DNA of 34,258 nucleotides from Gracilaria vermiculophylla (lineage: Eukaryota > Rhodophyta > Florideophyceae > Gracilariales > Gracilariaceae), in assembly GCA_019155205.2 (NCBI GenBank), contig JAHNZQ020000016.1:2085014-2119271 (forward strand), read 5' to 3'. Positions 20,221 through 29,537 of this stretch are shown here, piece after piece; position 1 is the first letter of the stretch; every line of letters starts with the position of its first letter. The notes beneath the pieces are model-generated. The model saw only the letters and a list, made by a program, of their open reading frames with translations. It searched no databases and was not told the origin of the DNA. The position numbers and the translations under genes were made by a program.

Positions 20221-21504
20221 ATGCCCAGCCTGCTGCTCGCCGCCGTCTCCAAACTCTTCGCGTGGCAGTCGCCGCCGCCCGCGCCGCTCCGCGCCGCAGC
20301 CCCCGCGCCGCCGCCGCCGCCCGCGCCGCCTTCGCCGCCGCCCGTGCCGCAGCTCTTCACCTCCGCTCCCGCCGCGCACGTCCTCGCCGCCAGTGAGAAG
20401 CAGCTCTCCCCGGCCAGTGAGAAGCAGCCCTCCCCGGCCAGTGAGAAGCAGCCCTCCACGACCGGTGAGAAGCAGCTCTCCCCCGCCGATCCACCCCGCC
20501 ATGACGCCACCCGCAGCTCTTCCTCGCTCTCCTCCGACGCCCTGCGCCTCCCGCCCGCAGAGCACCAACCCCCCCCCGAATCCGCCCACCAAGCCTCCTC
20601 CCTGCACACCGTCGACACCTCACTGCCCAATCTCCAGCAGCAACCGACGTCCTCTCCACCCGAGCAGCACAACCATCAACAGCATCCGTCAGAGCACGTC
20701 CTGGCGCCGCTGCTCGAACTCTACAGCTTTCAGCAGGCCGTCACCATCGGGGACGTCCCGTTCTCCGTGCCGGGCGGCAAGCTCTTCGTTGTGTCGCCGG
20801 GCGTCGACGTGCCGCTCGACTGCGTGCACGTCTACTGCGATCCGCGCCCGGAGGAGTGGCCCGTGGCCCTAGCGCTCTCGGGCTTCGACTGGAGGCACAC
20901 CACGCTGTGGCTGCTCGGCCTGCGCCACCAGCCGGACTCGGTCGTGCGCGAGCAGCTCAAGGCCGTGCACACGATGAGCGCCCCGTGCAGCGTCGTCGCG
21001 CTCGCGAGCTCGTCGCCCGACGTTGCGCGCGTCGCCGACCAGGCCGGCTTCGTCGTCGATCGCACGCACGACCGCCCCGCGCTCTCGCTGCTCAAGAAAC
21101 GCCCCGGCGAGTCGCCGTGCGACGACGCGCACACCCCGCGCACCGCCCCGCACAGCCGCTCGCCCCCGGACGGGGACGAGCCCCCGCCGGACGGCCTCCT
21201 GGTGCGCTTTGAGCTCCCCGTCTCCTCCCTGCCCGAGCGAGTGCGCTCCGGCTTGCGCACGCGCTGCGTGAAGGTTGTCGGCAGCTGTTCGCAGTTGGGA
21301 GAATGGGATGTGCAGCGCGCCCTCCCATTGGTCGAAGCACACGACCTGTTGGTGGCCGAAGTCTTCGTGCCGAGAGCCGAAACGGAGTACAAGTACGTGT
21401 ATTTGAATGGCGAAGGTAGTATCACGTGGGAGCCGGGGCAGAATCGGCGTCTACCGTCGACAGAGTCGACGCTGCTGCGCCTGGAGGAACAGTGGAGACA
21501 GTGA
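20221..21504 (+). CDS. Starch-binding CBM20 domain protein
   Basis: 427 codons, ATG at 20221 after a stop in frame at 20050-20052. Residues 1-55 are hydrophobic then proline/alanine-rich. Residues 57-88 hold four 8-residue repeats (ASEKQLSP type). Residues 89-155 are low-complexity Ser/Pro/Gln/His. Residues 160-295 form a folded-looking middle domain that I do not recognise (FSVPGGKLFVVSPGVDVPLD, VHVYCDPRPEEW). Residues 325-425 are a CBM20: VKVVGSCSQLGEWD, EYKYVYLNGEGSITWEPGQN, with Trp362 and Trp403 at the usual starch-binding site. No catalytic glucoside hydrolase or dikinase domain is visible, so it is probably a starch-binding regulatory or scaffold protein. GC content is far above the surroundings. 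Its 3' end is duplicated in inverted orientation at 34258-34108. Confidence 0.85.
   Translation: MPSLLLAAVSKLFAWQSPPPAPLRAAAPAPPPPPAPPSPPPVPQLFTSAPAAHVLAASEKQLSPASEKQPSPASEKQPSTTGEKQLSPADPPRHDATRSSSSLSSDALRLPPAEHQPPPESAHQASSLHTVDTSLPNLQQQPTSSPPEQHNHQQHPSEHVLAPLLELYSFQQAVTIGDVPFSVPGGKLFVVSPGVDVPLDCVHVYCDPRPEEWPVALALSGFDWRHTTLWLLGLRHQPDSVVREQLKAVHTMSAPCSVVALASSSPDVARVADQAGFVVDRTHDRPALSLLKKRPGESPCDDAHTPRTAPHSRSPPDGDEPPPDGLLVRFELPVSSLPERVRSGLRTRCVKVVGSCSQLGEWDVQRALPLVEAHDLLVAEVFVPRAETEYKYVYLNGEGSITWEPGQNRRLPSTESTLLRLEEQWRQ
20389..20484 (+). repeat. Four 24-bp tandem repeats in the CBM20 gene
   Basis: Units start at 20389, 20413, 20437 and 20461. Each holds GTGAGAAGCAG and encodes an (A/T)(S/G)EKQ-x-S-x octapeptide. 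The first three are nearly identical and the fourth has drifted. The length keeps the reading frame. Confidence 0.9.
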
Positions 21505-21787
21505 CTCGTGCGTCTACTTTGGTATGCAATGCGTGTAAATCGGTTAGTGCTCCGTCAATGTGGCGATTGACGAACATTTCTGACAATATTGAGCATTACT
21601 GGGAGAGGAGAGAACGGAAACGAATACGGGTTGAGTGGGGGTCTCGAGGTCGGGAGTTGCCTCTTGTGGTAGCAGATGGAGACTGCAGGAGTACTCGGAT
21701 TGATTCTACTGTGGCCGATGCACACGTATTGCGGTGAGATGGAACGTTTGCAAGTGAAAGAGGTGCGACTCTGTTGTGATGAAAGGG

Positions 21788-21796
21788 TATAAAAGG
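21788..21796 (+). promoter_or_regulatory. TATA box upstream of gene X copy 1
   Basis: TATAAAAGG lies about 170 bases before the ATG at 21965. The same box at the same distance is conserved in copy 2 (rc of 33867-33875). Confidence 0.65.
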
Positions 21797-21964
21797 GGTG
21801 GGGGTGCTGCCAGCATTTTGTATTGTTTTGACCGCAACCCGACTCCCAATTCTACAGCCACCAGTACTTTTGCGCTGCATTGAGACTTTCAGCGGTCTAC
21901 AGCGGAGTCAAGCAGTGCTTATCAGTGCAACAGGTGTTCAACGGGTATTTATAAAGGACAAACA

Positions 21965-22458
21965 ATGAAAGCCAACGCTATGGAAAACCAAAAGATGAGA
22001 GAGGGAGATTTTTAGGCAGTTGCAGCCGCGCCCAAAGAAGATGAAGGCATTCGGACCACGGAGAGTTTGACGAACTAAAGGAAACCGGCACAACACATCC
22101 AATACGACATTTATGTGCGGGGACGAGCAAATTCAATGACCAACAATATCAGCCACGAAGATGCGGAATACAATGAGAGGAGAGAAAACATTCACGACAC
22201 ATCACAGGCGCAAACTGTGAAGGTGTTCATGGCCGCGGTGACTCGCCTCCGAAGAAAGGTGAGGGAGCTGGTCTCGAAGCTTTTCATGACAGTGAACTGC
22301 CTCGGAAAACAGAGCACGGCAAGAAATGACGTCGATGGGACTGCAGACTCGCCACATCCCATGGCATACGCGAGCGATGAGTCGTCTGCCCCGATACCCC
22401 TTCTTCTTTTCTCTGGACGTCCCTACAATGTGGAAAGGGACCAATCTGCGTTCGAGAA
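21965..22458 (+). pseudogene. Gene X copy 1, broken
   Basis: Starts MKANAMENQKMREGDF. TAG at 22013-22015 and TAA at 22076-22078 interrupt the frame where copy 2 is open. From 22115 the frame is open again (RGRANSMTNNISHEDAEYNE, PIPLLLFSGRPYNVERDQSA) until it runs into the assembly gap. It aligns codon for codon with the intact gene on the minus strand at 33695. Function unknown. Confidence 0.8.
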
Positions 22459-22558
22459 NNNNNNNNNNNNNNNNNNNNNNNNNNNNNNNNNNNNNNNNNN
22501 NNNNNNNNNNNNNNNNNNNNNNNNNNNNNNNNNNNNNNNNNNNNNNNNNNNNNNNNNN
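22459..22558. other. Assembly gap of 100 N
   Basis: Exactly 100 unknown bases, the usual placeholder for a gap of unknown size. Gene X is cut on its left. On its right an LTR begins in mid-element: 356 of about 551 bases are present, so at least about 195 LTR bases and the rest of gene X are missing or misjoined. Confidence 0.97.
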
Positions 22559-22914
22559 TGCTATGAGGCGACCTGGGGATCGGCGGCTTAGAAACCTGCG
22601 TAATCGACGAGAGACTCCAACCGGAAAAGTAGAAGAAGACTCAAGGGTGCTTGTCTTTACTTCCCCAGAGGTGGAGCTCAACCGGCAGCTTAAATATCAA
22701 GCCGGGAGCCCACCTCGGCAGGTCTCGCTACTGTACTCATTACCTGTATAAATTATCTAAAATAAATAATATTCGACCGTACCTCAAGGATACTGTAGCG
22801 CATGCGGGCGAGATCATGCACCACGTGGCCCAGCTAATAAACTACGAGCCCTCCTTAGGAATATTACACCTTAAGGCCAAACCACCCTATTTCCGTAGGA
22901 GCCACTGTACTACT
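22559..22914 (-). repeat. 3' LTR (copy A), partial
   Basis: 356 bases that match the first 356 bases of the solo LTR at 29961-30316 in inverted orientation, with about seven differences (about 98%). The first base T of TGTAGTACAG is changed to A (22914). The purine tract GGGAGG stands directly before it on the minus strand. The remaining LTR part lies in the gap. Confidence 0.88.
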
Positions 22915-22961
22915 CCTCCCTAAACTATTGAAGTCCTCGTCAATGACACTGCGGTAATATT

Positions 22962-22999
22962 TCTGCTTGGCGAATATATTCCTGCTTGGCGAATATATT
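22962..22999 (-). repeat. 19-bp tandem duplication in chromovirus tail
   Basis: (T/C)CTGCTTGGCGAATATATT occurs twice head to tail with one difference. It lies between the chromodomain and the 3' LTR of the minus-strand chromovirus. Confidence 0.9.
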
Positions 23000-23160
23000 C
23001 TTGTCATACACCAGTAACGGTTCCATCTTTGTCAACAAATGATTTTGTGCTTAACCACTCAGCATCATGAGTGGGCCCTCTTTTTGTATGAGTCAGAAAC
23101 TGATATCCCCTTCCTCTTTTCCTGTGCTTGAGAATAGCTGCAACTTTATATTCTTTGCCG
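22990..23160 (-). pseudogene. Chromodomain of the minus-strand chromovirus
   Basis: On the minus strand: KHRKRGRGYQFLTHTKRGPT, HDAEWLSTKSFVDKDGTVTG, then a stop and QEYI. This is a typical chromovirus chromodomain. It lies in a different frame from the preceding integrase C-terminus (RRFGPFEIGKLIGKHSLKLE), so a frameshift separates them. Confidence 0.75.
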
Positions 23161-24300
23161 TTTCTGTTTGTATCTGTTCTGGTCTTGGTAGAACAGATGC
23201 AGCTGTATCAGCTGGTTGTTCCTGGTGATGTATCATATGGCTGCCATGAACAATAAGATGAATCTTGATATAATCAGAGAGCTCAAGCTTCAAAGAATGC
23301 TTTCCAATTAACTTCCCAATTTCGAATGGGCCGAATCTTCTGGCACTTTGCTTATCAGATTCTTGAGACTTCGCATAGACATCCTTGAAAGATGACCTAT
23401 TGAGCCAAGCTTTCTCTCCAACTTCATATTAAGGAACACGATATTGCAAAGAAGAATACGCGCTTTGGCCAGCTTTTCCATTTTAATAAGAGTACTGTGC
23501 ATCTTCAAGTGAGGCTTTCAGCTTTTCCTTGAATTCTTCCCCATTTTGCACTGGTATCTTTTTTCCGGAAAGCATGTCAAACTCAGACTTTGATGGCCGT
23601 CCAAGAATCTCTTCAAACGGTGACATCCCAAGATCATATATCACTGAAGATTTTTTATGCAAACTCAGCTTCAGGCAGCCGTTCATCCCAGTCATTTTCA
23701 TGGTAAGAGCGATAAAAACACAGATATTTTTCAGGCATTTTGTTCATGATTTCAGTCGCTCCATCACTCTGCGGATGTTAGCTTGGAGACACTTTCAACT
23801 TAACTCTACATAGTTTCATTAGATGATCCCAAAACTTGGATGTGAACTTTGGATCTCGGCCAAAAGGTTATGCCAACCGTCATTCGATGGTGCTTAAAAA
23901 TGTTTGAGAAGAAGTATTTGGCAGTGTCTTCAGCTGTGTCTTTAGTAGTGCAACCTAAGAAACGAAATCTTCTGGGCAAGCGATCCACCCATGTAGTAAT
24001 CGCATCAAACCCACCTTTTAACTTGAGTAAGCTTACGATAAAGTCTGTAGACAGTGAGCCCCATCTTTTCTCTGGTAACTCTAAAGATTCTGGGTCGGTT
24101 AACTTCTTCTGATTTGAGTCCTTAAACTGCTGATACCTCATATATCCTTCGACGCACTTCCGAACATCTCGACTCTTGGGCCTCCAATGGAAATAGCGAA
24201 GTCTCGACAATGACTTTGCAAACTTAAAATGACCACATATTTTAGAATCATGCGTTAGTTGCAACACGTCGGACACGGAATTTCTCGGTACGCAAAACTT
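23161..24300 (-). pseudogene. chromovirus integrase
   Basis: Zinc finger: LQLTHDSKICGHFKFAKSLS keeps both histidines, but the CxxC end is MRYQQFK with the second cysteine changed. Core: first aspartate present (LSTDFIVS). The second site reads TFGRDPKF, where ISDRDPKF is usual, so the catalytic aspartate is lost. The glutamate is present (SDGATEIMN). NDWDERLPEAEFAYKKSSV follows (about 23690). MSPFEEILGRPSKSEF and the GPY module RRFGPFEIGKLIG come next. Several frameshifts. Confidence 0.9.
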
Positions 24301-24423
24301 TCCATTGTAGAAGATTCATTCAGCATCCTTTTTGAACATCGAGAGTATCTTTTCCAGTTTCCGTCTTTGAATTGGATGATCTGGCCATTCATATTTCATG
24401 GCTTTCAAAACAGCACCAAATAA

Positions 24424-24900
24424 TTAATCCTCATCGTATCGAGTTATCACGTCTTTATGTTTGACAAATGGCCCTTTAATGTCATTGCATACTAAGTCAC
24501 CGTCAATCTTTCTCATAACATGAGAAGCTTTAAATAGAACATCTTCTAAGACGTGTATCTTACCATTTTTAAGAGCTATAGGGAATATTCCGAAGTTTCC
24601 AGGAGTTTCAAGCCATCTCGATTCTTTCCTGCTTAGTTTCGTTTTTGTAAGAAACTCTTTAGCACTTGGCTGTCTGTAAATACTTCGAACTTCGACCCTT
24701 TCAAATAACATCTGAACGTATTTAGGAATTAGATAGGCACATGAAGCTCTATGTCATTAGATGTGTACACGGACTATTTTGGGGATAAATTCTTTGAATA
24801 TAGAGCAATAACGTGGTCTCTTCCATTCTCATCACGTTATGTCAAAATTACACCAACAGCGGTCTGTGAAGCATCAATGTGACATCTGAACTGCTTGCTT
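24424..24900 (-). pseudogene. chromovirus RNase H and link to integrase
   Basis: FRCHIDASQTAVGVILT (about 24890-24840) is the RNase H start, followed by two stops and unreadable sequence to about 24720. The link region 24711-24424 is open (RVEVRSIYRQPSAKEFLTKT, GKIHVLEDVLFKASHVMRKI). It leads to the integrase. Confidence 0.75.
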
Positions 24901-25740
24901 TAATCAGGTGATACCAAAAATGGTGCATTTTTGATTGCTTCTTTTAACTTCTCAAGGTCTTCATCACATTTCTCATTCCACTTCTCGATAACTTGATATT
25001 TGTTGATCTGATTCGTCATGGGAGCAGCAACTTCTGAAAACTTTGGTATGAAACGTCGAAAGAATTGAAGTAATCCCAAAAACTTCAAACTTCAAATAGG
25101 GATTTCGGCTTTGGCCATGTGTTCAGTACCTCGACCTTAGATGGGTAAACTTTCAGTCCATACTTAACGACAAAGAATCCAAGGAATTCGATCTCTGTTT
25201 TCATAAGCCAATATTTCTTTGGGGACACAAAACAACTTGTTTTCTTTCAATCGACGCAATATAGTTTCCAAGTGCTTCAAGTGACTTGCTTCATCCTTAC
25301 TGTAAATCAGCAGATCATCCATATAGGCCACCATAAATTCATCAATACAATCATAAAAGATCTGGTTCATCAACGTTTGAAAAGTCGCAGGAGCATTACA
25401 AAGCCTCACGTGCATGACAAGAGTCTCAAATTGCCCATATTTTGTGTTTGATGCAGTCTTCTCGATATCTTATGGTTTCACACGTACTTGTTGGAATCCC
25501 GTCTTTAGATATAAGTTGGAGAAAGGTTTTGCGTCTCCAAGCCTATCAAACATCTTTTCGGATCTCGGAATGGGAGCGTTGCTTTTCTTAGAGAGTCGAT
25601 TAAGTGCTAGATAGTCTGCGACTCCTTTTAATTTTCCGTTTTGTTTAACAAAAAATAGCAAAGCTCCATACGGCGATTTGCCTGGTCTTATCTTCCCGGA
25701 TTTAAGCAGCTTCTCCACATATTCCTTTTCTGCTTCTAAC
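24901..25740 (-). pseudogene. chromovirus reverse transcriptase
   Basis: EYVEKLLKSGKIRPGKSPYG, FVKQNGKLKGVADYLALNRL, FSNLYLKTGFQQVRVKP, ASNTKYGQFETLVM, LCNAPATFQTLMNQIF, VAYMDDLLIYSKDE and KFLGLLQFFRRFIPKFSEVA in order. YMDD is intact (25325-25314), but the first palm aspartate is replaced (NLYL for KLDL). Stops at about 25467 and 25164-25090 break the frame. Confidence 0.92.
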
Positions 25741-26039
25741 TCGACAGGAGACGGCTAGGATAACAGACGGTGGGGAGGCTTCGAGTCTTCTTCAACCTAG
25801 ATCTCATGATGAACGAATCTCTTTGGTGAAAATCCAGGCGGCAACTCTGTTTTGATAGCAGGCTCGAATTCTGCAAGCAGTCGCTCCAGTTTTGCAATCT
25901 TTCTAGTGAGCCTTTCTCTCTCCAAATGCTTAACCTCTCGATTCTAACGTAAAACAATTCAACTTTCATTTTGCTCTTTCTCATCATTCTTCGGAACTTT
26001 TTCACATCTACATTCATCATATAAATCCTTTCATCATTC

Positions 26040-26518
26040 TTTTCAATCACTGTAATAACATCGGGTCCAACCTTCACAATCCTTTGTTCATAATCGATAA
26101 TTGGATTATGGGCAACATGCCGCGGCATTCCCAACGGAACATCATACCTGCAATTGGCAAAGATTCAATTAGACGTATAGGTATGAGCTCCAAGTCGTGA
26201 AGTCCCATTGAGTATGACTTCCAATGCTTCTTCCTTTGTTCCTTCCTGAGGGTACTCATCTGTATCGTTTTCCTGACAAATGTTAAAGATATTTCTGCTT
26301 TTAGACTTAGCAGGAAACTCTTTGCTTACCACATTAGTATCACATCCATCATCTTTCAATACTTTCACACTGAGTCCATTCATGGTATTACTCAGTACTA
26401 GTAAAAGATCTACGGGTCCAGGTCCTTCCATAAGGATTTTGTCATCACGACTCCTCATCATGGCATTTGACTCTGCTCTTGAGATATTTGGCACATCACG
26501 GCACTCATCTCTTCTCAA
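26040..26518 (-). pseudogene. chromovirus protease with DDGCDTN motif
   Basis: VKVLKDDGCDTNVVSKEF stands at the active-site position. NWAIANCRYDVPLGMP-like sequence and HVAHNPIIDYEQRIVKVGPD follow in a second frame (26134-25990) and form the C-terminal part before RT. A frameshift lies between them near 26160. The DDGC form differs from the usual DTG/DSG. Confidence 0.75.
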
Positions 26519-26699
26519 TTTCTACACTTCGTCCTTTAGAGAACTCAACGCGCTCTCCAAGCGGTTGATCACACTCTCTTTGTGTCCAACCTGAGTGTTC
26601 ACTATTCCTTTAGGTAGACCGCTCAGTTTTCCAAAGGACGCGATTCGCTGTCAGGAGTCCAGTTCGTTTAGATTTTCTTCCCCTGGACAGTGTTTCTTT

Positions 26700-26834
26700 T
26701 CTGCTGGTTCTTCCCGTTTTCGTATTTCTACGGACGGCATCCAGGCGTATGACAAAGAAAACAGGAATTGTTTTTCAAATCTCTCATTTTCTCCGCGCGC
26801 ATTTCTCGCTGATTATTTTTCCTTTAGACGTTCT
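26700..26834 (-). pseudogene. Gag C-terminus with zinc-knuckle-like motif
   Basis: On the minus strand, NNSCFLCHTPGCRP (about 26770-26736) looks like a modified nucleocapsid knuckle. It follows the solo LTR insertion, so gag is cut in two. Stops surround it. Confidence 0.45.
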
Positions 26835-27386
26835 TGTAGTACAGTGGAAACAAAGTTGATATTGTGGTGTGGTTGTACGATGGCATATTTCTAAGAGAGG
26901 CTCGTATTTTATTAACTGAGCCACGTGTTGCATAACTTGACCCATGTGCGCTACAGTATCTTTGAAGAACGGTAGAATTTAGATTTATTTCGGTTAATTG
27001 TTGCAGGTAATTACTACATTAGGTAGACCTGCAGAGGTGGGCTCCTAGCAAGAAACTAAATCTGCTGGTCTAGCACCACCTCTGCGGGAGTAAACCAAGC
27101 ACCCTTGAGTCTATGTCTATTTTTCTGGTTTGGGACTCTCGTCGATCATCCTTAGATTTATAAGCCGCCGGTTCCCAAGTCACCTCGTTGCAGCGCCTGT
27201 AGGAGCATTGTCCGCACACTGAACCTCCCTCTTCGATTGGTGTTTGTGGAGCCCTTTCAGAAATTCCCCGGCTCGTGACAGCGAGTACTGGAGACCACCT
27301 TTAGGAACTCGCGCCTATGGAGTTAACAAAAACCCCTAACGGACGTCTTGCGCTAATACCTTGAAAGGAAAACTGACGGTACCACA
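26835..27386 (+). repeat. Solo LTR (copy C) inserted in gag
   Basis: 552 bases from TGTAGTACAG to ACCACA, alignable end to end with the solo LTR at 29961-30511 but only about three quarters identical. It is inverted relative to the host chromovirus. Flanks GTTCT and ATTCC match at three of five positions, a decayed target duplication. gag reads up to its right border (PVPMEIGN), so it is an insertion. Confidence 0.85.
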
Positions 27387-27962
27387 ATTCCCAATCTCCA
27401 TGGGAACTGGCCCAGTCTGAAAACCTGTATTGAATCCGAATTCACGCTCAGGGAAGAATACTGCACCATTGAACGCTCCATCGACGTCTAGCGCAATCTT
27501 CGCTGCATCTTCAAACATTGTTGGACTGGCTTTGCAGAATTTCAGGAGAATATGAGACTTTAATCCTTTGGTGAATCTATGCAGCTTCTCGGAATCACCT
27601 ATCCCTAGAAAAATGATTCGAAAATCAGATAAATAGATGGCTAGACTGGTTCTCTGCTTTAGCTTATAGAGTATGTCTCGTGCCCCCGTAAGACTGTCTT
27701 TGGGCACAAACTCGTTTTCGACACAGAGGTTAAGGGCTTCTCAAGTGGGCGGAACCTTTTCTTCCAATATCAGCGTAAACCACCAGTTCGTAGCGGTACC
27801 CGTCATATAAGTGAAGGCGAACTCGACTGCAGTACGTGCATCTATGTGAACACTTTGCCCAATATCAACGAGACTAAGATATTTCTCAACGGAGTGTAAC
27901 CGTGCACGAACAGTGAAGGCATCACTGCGGCCGTTAAACTTATCGGGCTTCGACGGTTTCAT
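27387..27962 (-). pseudogene. chromovirus Gag, N-terminal part
   Basis: ATG at 27962. KPSKPDKFNGRSDAFTVRAR, YMTGTATNWWFTLILEEKVP, SLTGARDILYKLKQ, VYLS-like IYLSDFRIIFL and EKLHRFTKGLKSHILLKF are the retrotransposon gag core. One TGA (27740-27738) stands where a tryptophan is expected (PPT-W-EA), otherwise the frame is open to the inserted LTR at 27386. The best preserved gag in the window. Confidence 0.9.
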
Positions 27963-29285
27963 GAAAAACGTGTTGAACTATTTTTCTTTTTCTTAAAAAT
28001 ATTTTTCTCCTTGATATTTATAGCAGCCGTAAGGAAGGTCCTCTGGCCCCAAGCATATCCTCTTGGCCACAAGTGTTATAAAATTCAACAACTATGACAA
28101 TACTTGACACTAGGCAAGTACTTCTCAGCTGCTTTTTCAGGATATCCACACCAGTGTACCTACAAACACAGGGTGTGATGTAGAAAATGTAAAAGTTAAC
28201 GGTTTCCTTACCTTAGTAACGTAACTTTACGAGTCGACCGTGAGATATATTGTACAGCGCGTGGAGAGAACCTATAAAAGTCTACCTCGTCCAAGGCTCG
28301 ACTGTTTTTTGCTTACAAGCATTACTCGAAACCGGTGCCCAGCAGGTATGACCTGGCTAAAAGCCAAGAACTCACAAATGCTGAAGAAGACACTTGGCTT
28401 TATAGCAGGTACACACGGCCGATGACCAGTGTTCGGTATTCTTCCGCTTCTTCCTTCACCCGATAACCATGGGGTAGCCACAGCACTACGCAAGGGTGCC
28501 TCTAACACCCAAAAGCCATGAGCTGTAGCACCAGTACTTTGCCAACGATTACCTGGCTCTCCTGCCCACAGGTTAACCTATGTAAACTCCTTTACACAAA
28601 TAAGTACAGTGGATTTCCAATAACATTTCCGATTAAAACAAGATAATTTCCAATAAAAATTGCTTCCTTTTCAAAAATTATCCAGAACTCGAAATCAAAA
28701 CCTAATCTCGAAAGTTGACGATAGTTCCAAAATATTCTACATCAGAAACTTCCACGTTTAAATTGCCGGTCTTCCTCTTCAATGAGAGCGGCCACAGCGG
28801 TTAGAACGGTTGCCATGCTACCACTGAAATGAATAGAAGTAGGTAGACGGTATGTTGAATAAAACTTTACTCGAGTTGCCCGATGCCCATGTTAGTCAAG
28901 ATCACCACACCCTCATATAGACTTTAGATTCTCCCCATTGGAGAACTTCAGAACAGATTTGTAAGTTTTCCAGCACAACAAGCTCATCTGGATAGTTTAC
29001 AGGAAGTCCTAGTGACGTTTATGAACTATCTTCCGACGTCACACTAAATAAACAAAGTGTAACTTGCAAAATGTTTCTCAAAACCAGCTCCGGAGTGTAT
29101 GGAGGGGGGGAGGTATTTCTGGCCACCTGACCTAAATGTAATAGCTAGATTTGAGGGTTACAGGCACTGTTAAAATAAATATTTGGCGTTTTTGCAGATA
29201 ATTCTTGGGTCAGAAACAAACAATTCTTAAGCCTTTGTAGATTGAAATATCTGATTTTTTCAATTAAATATTTCGTGTTCTTGTA
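27963..29285. other. Spacer, no gene recognised
   Basis: No protein similarity in six frames. A promoter-like CTATAAAAG at 28272-28280 (plus) precedes an ORF of 61 codons at most. No LTR of the minus-strand chromovirus is found, although its 5' LTR would be expected here. Confidence 0.45.
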
Positions 29286-29411
29286 CAGTGCGTTTGAAAA
29301 ACTTATTACAGCTACAACATGCGCCAAAACTGACCTATAGGCTACATTTTGCATATATTCTATATAGAATCGTTTCAAAAAGATATGTGAACCGTCTTCT
29401 TTCTAGTAAAA

Positions 29412-29537
29412 ATGGCTCGAAGTCCTCCAATTTCAAAGCAATTACAGTTTCAAACCATAAATTTAAACGCCAAGAAACACACCAACAGTGCAATCGCTCC
29501 AAAATTGAGGCGTTTTTGGGTCACAATTGCTACTTTT
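29412..29537 (+). pseudogene. Tc1 transposase, N-terminal part
   Basis: MARSPPISKQLQFQTINLNA and KKHTNSAIA form the first helix-turn-helix of a Tc1-type transposase. The frame continues to the LTR insertion at 29537. The long open frame that reads on through the LTRs to 30011 is artificial. Confidence 0.8.

Larger units (their letters stand above)
21420..22458 (+). repeat. Inverted duplication, copy 1
   Basis: The stretch from the last 28 codons of the CBM20 gene through the TATA promoter into gene X aligns, with few indels, to the reverse complement of 34258 to about 33208. The match runs to the window edge on one side and to the assembly gap on the other, so the true duplication is longer. 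Identity is about 80% by eye. Confidence 0.88.
22559..27962 (-). mobile_element. Ty3/gypsy chromovirus, minus strand
   Basis: Read on the minus strand from 27962: gag, (solo LTR insertion), zinc knuckle, protease, RT, RNase H, integrase, chromodomain, purine tract GGGAGG, 3' LTR. No 5' LTR is visible above 27962, so the 5' end is missing. Stops, shifts and lost catalytic residues make it non-autonomous. The 3' LTR runs into the gap. Confidence 0.9.

Noticed and set aside
19756..20672. Long minus-strand and plus-strand ORFs in the GC-rich block (up to 283 codons)
   Set aside because: Glycine/arginine/alanine-rich shadow translations caused by the more than 70% GC content. They overlap the CBM20 gene antisense and have no conserved motif.
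22962..22999. Two tandem 19-bp units as a CRISPR-like array
   Set aside because: Only two direct units without spacers, in a eukaryotic retrotransposon tail.
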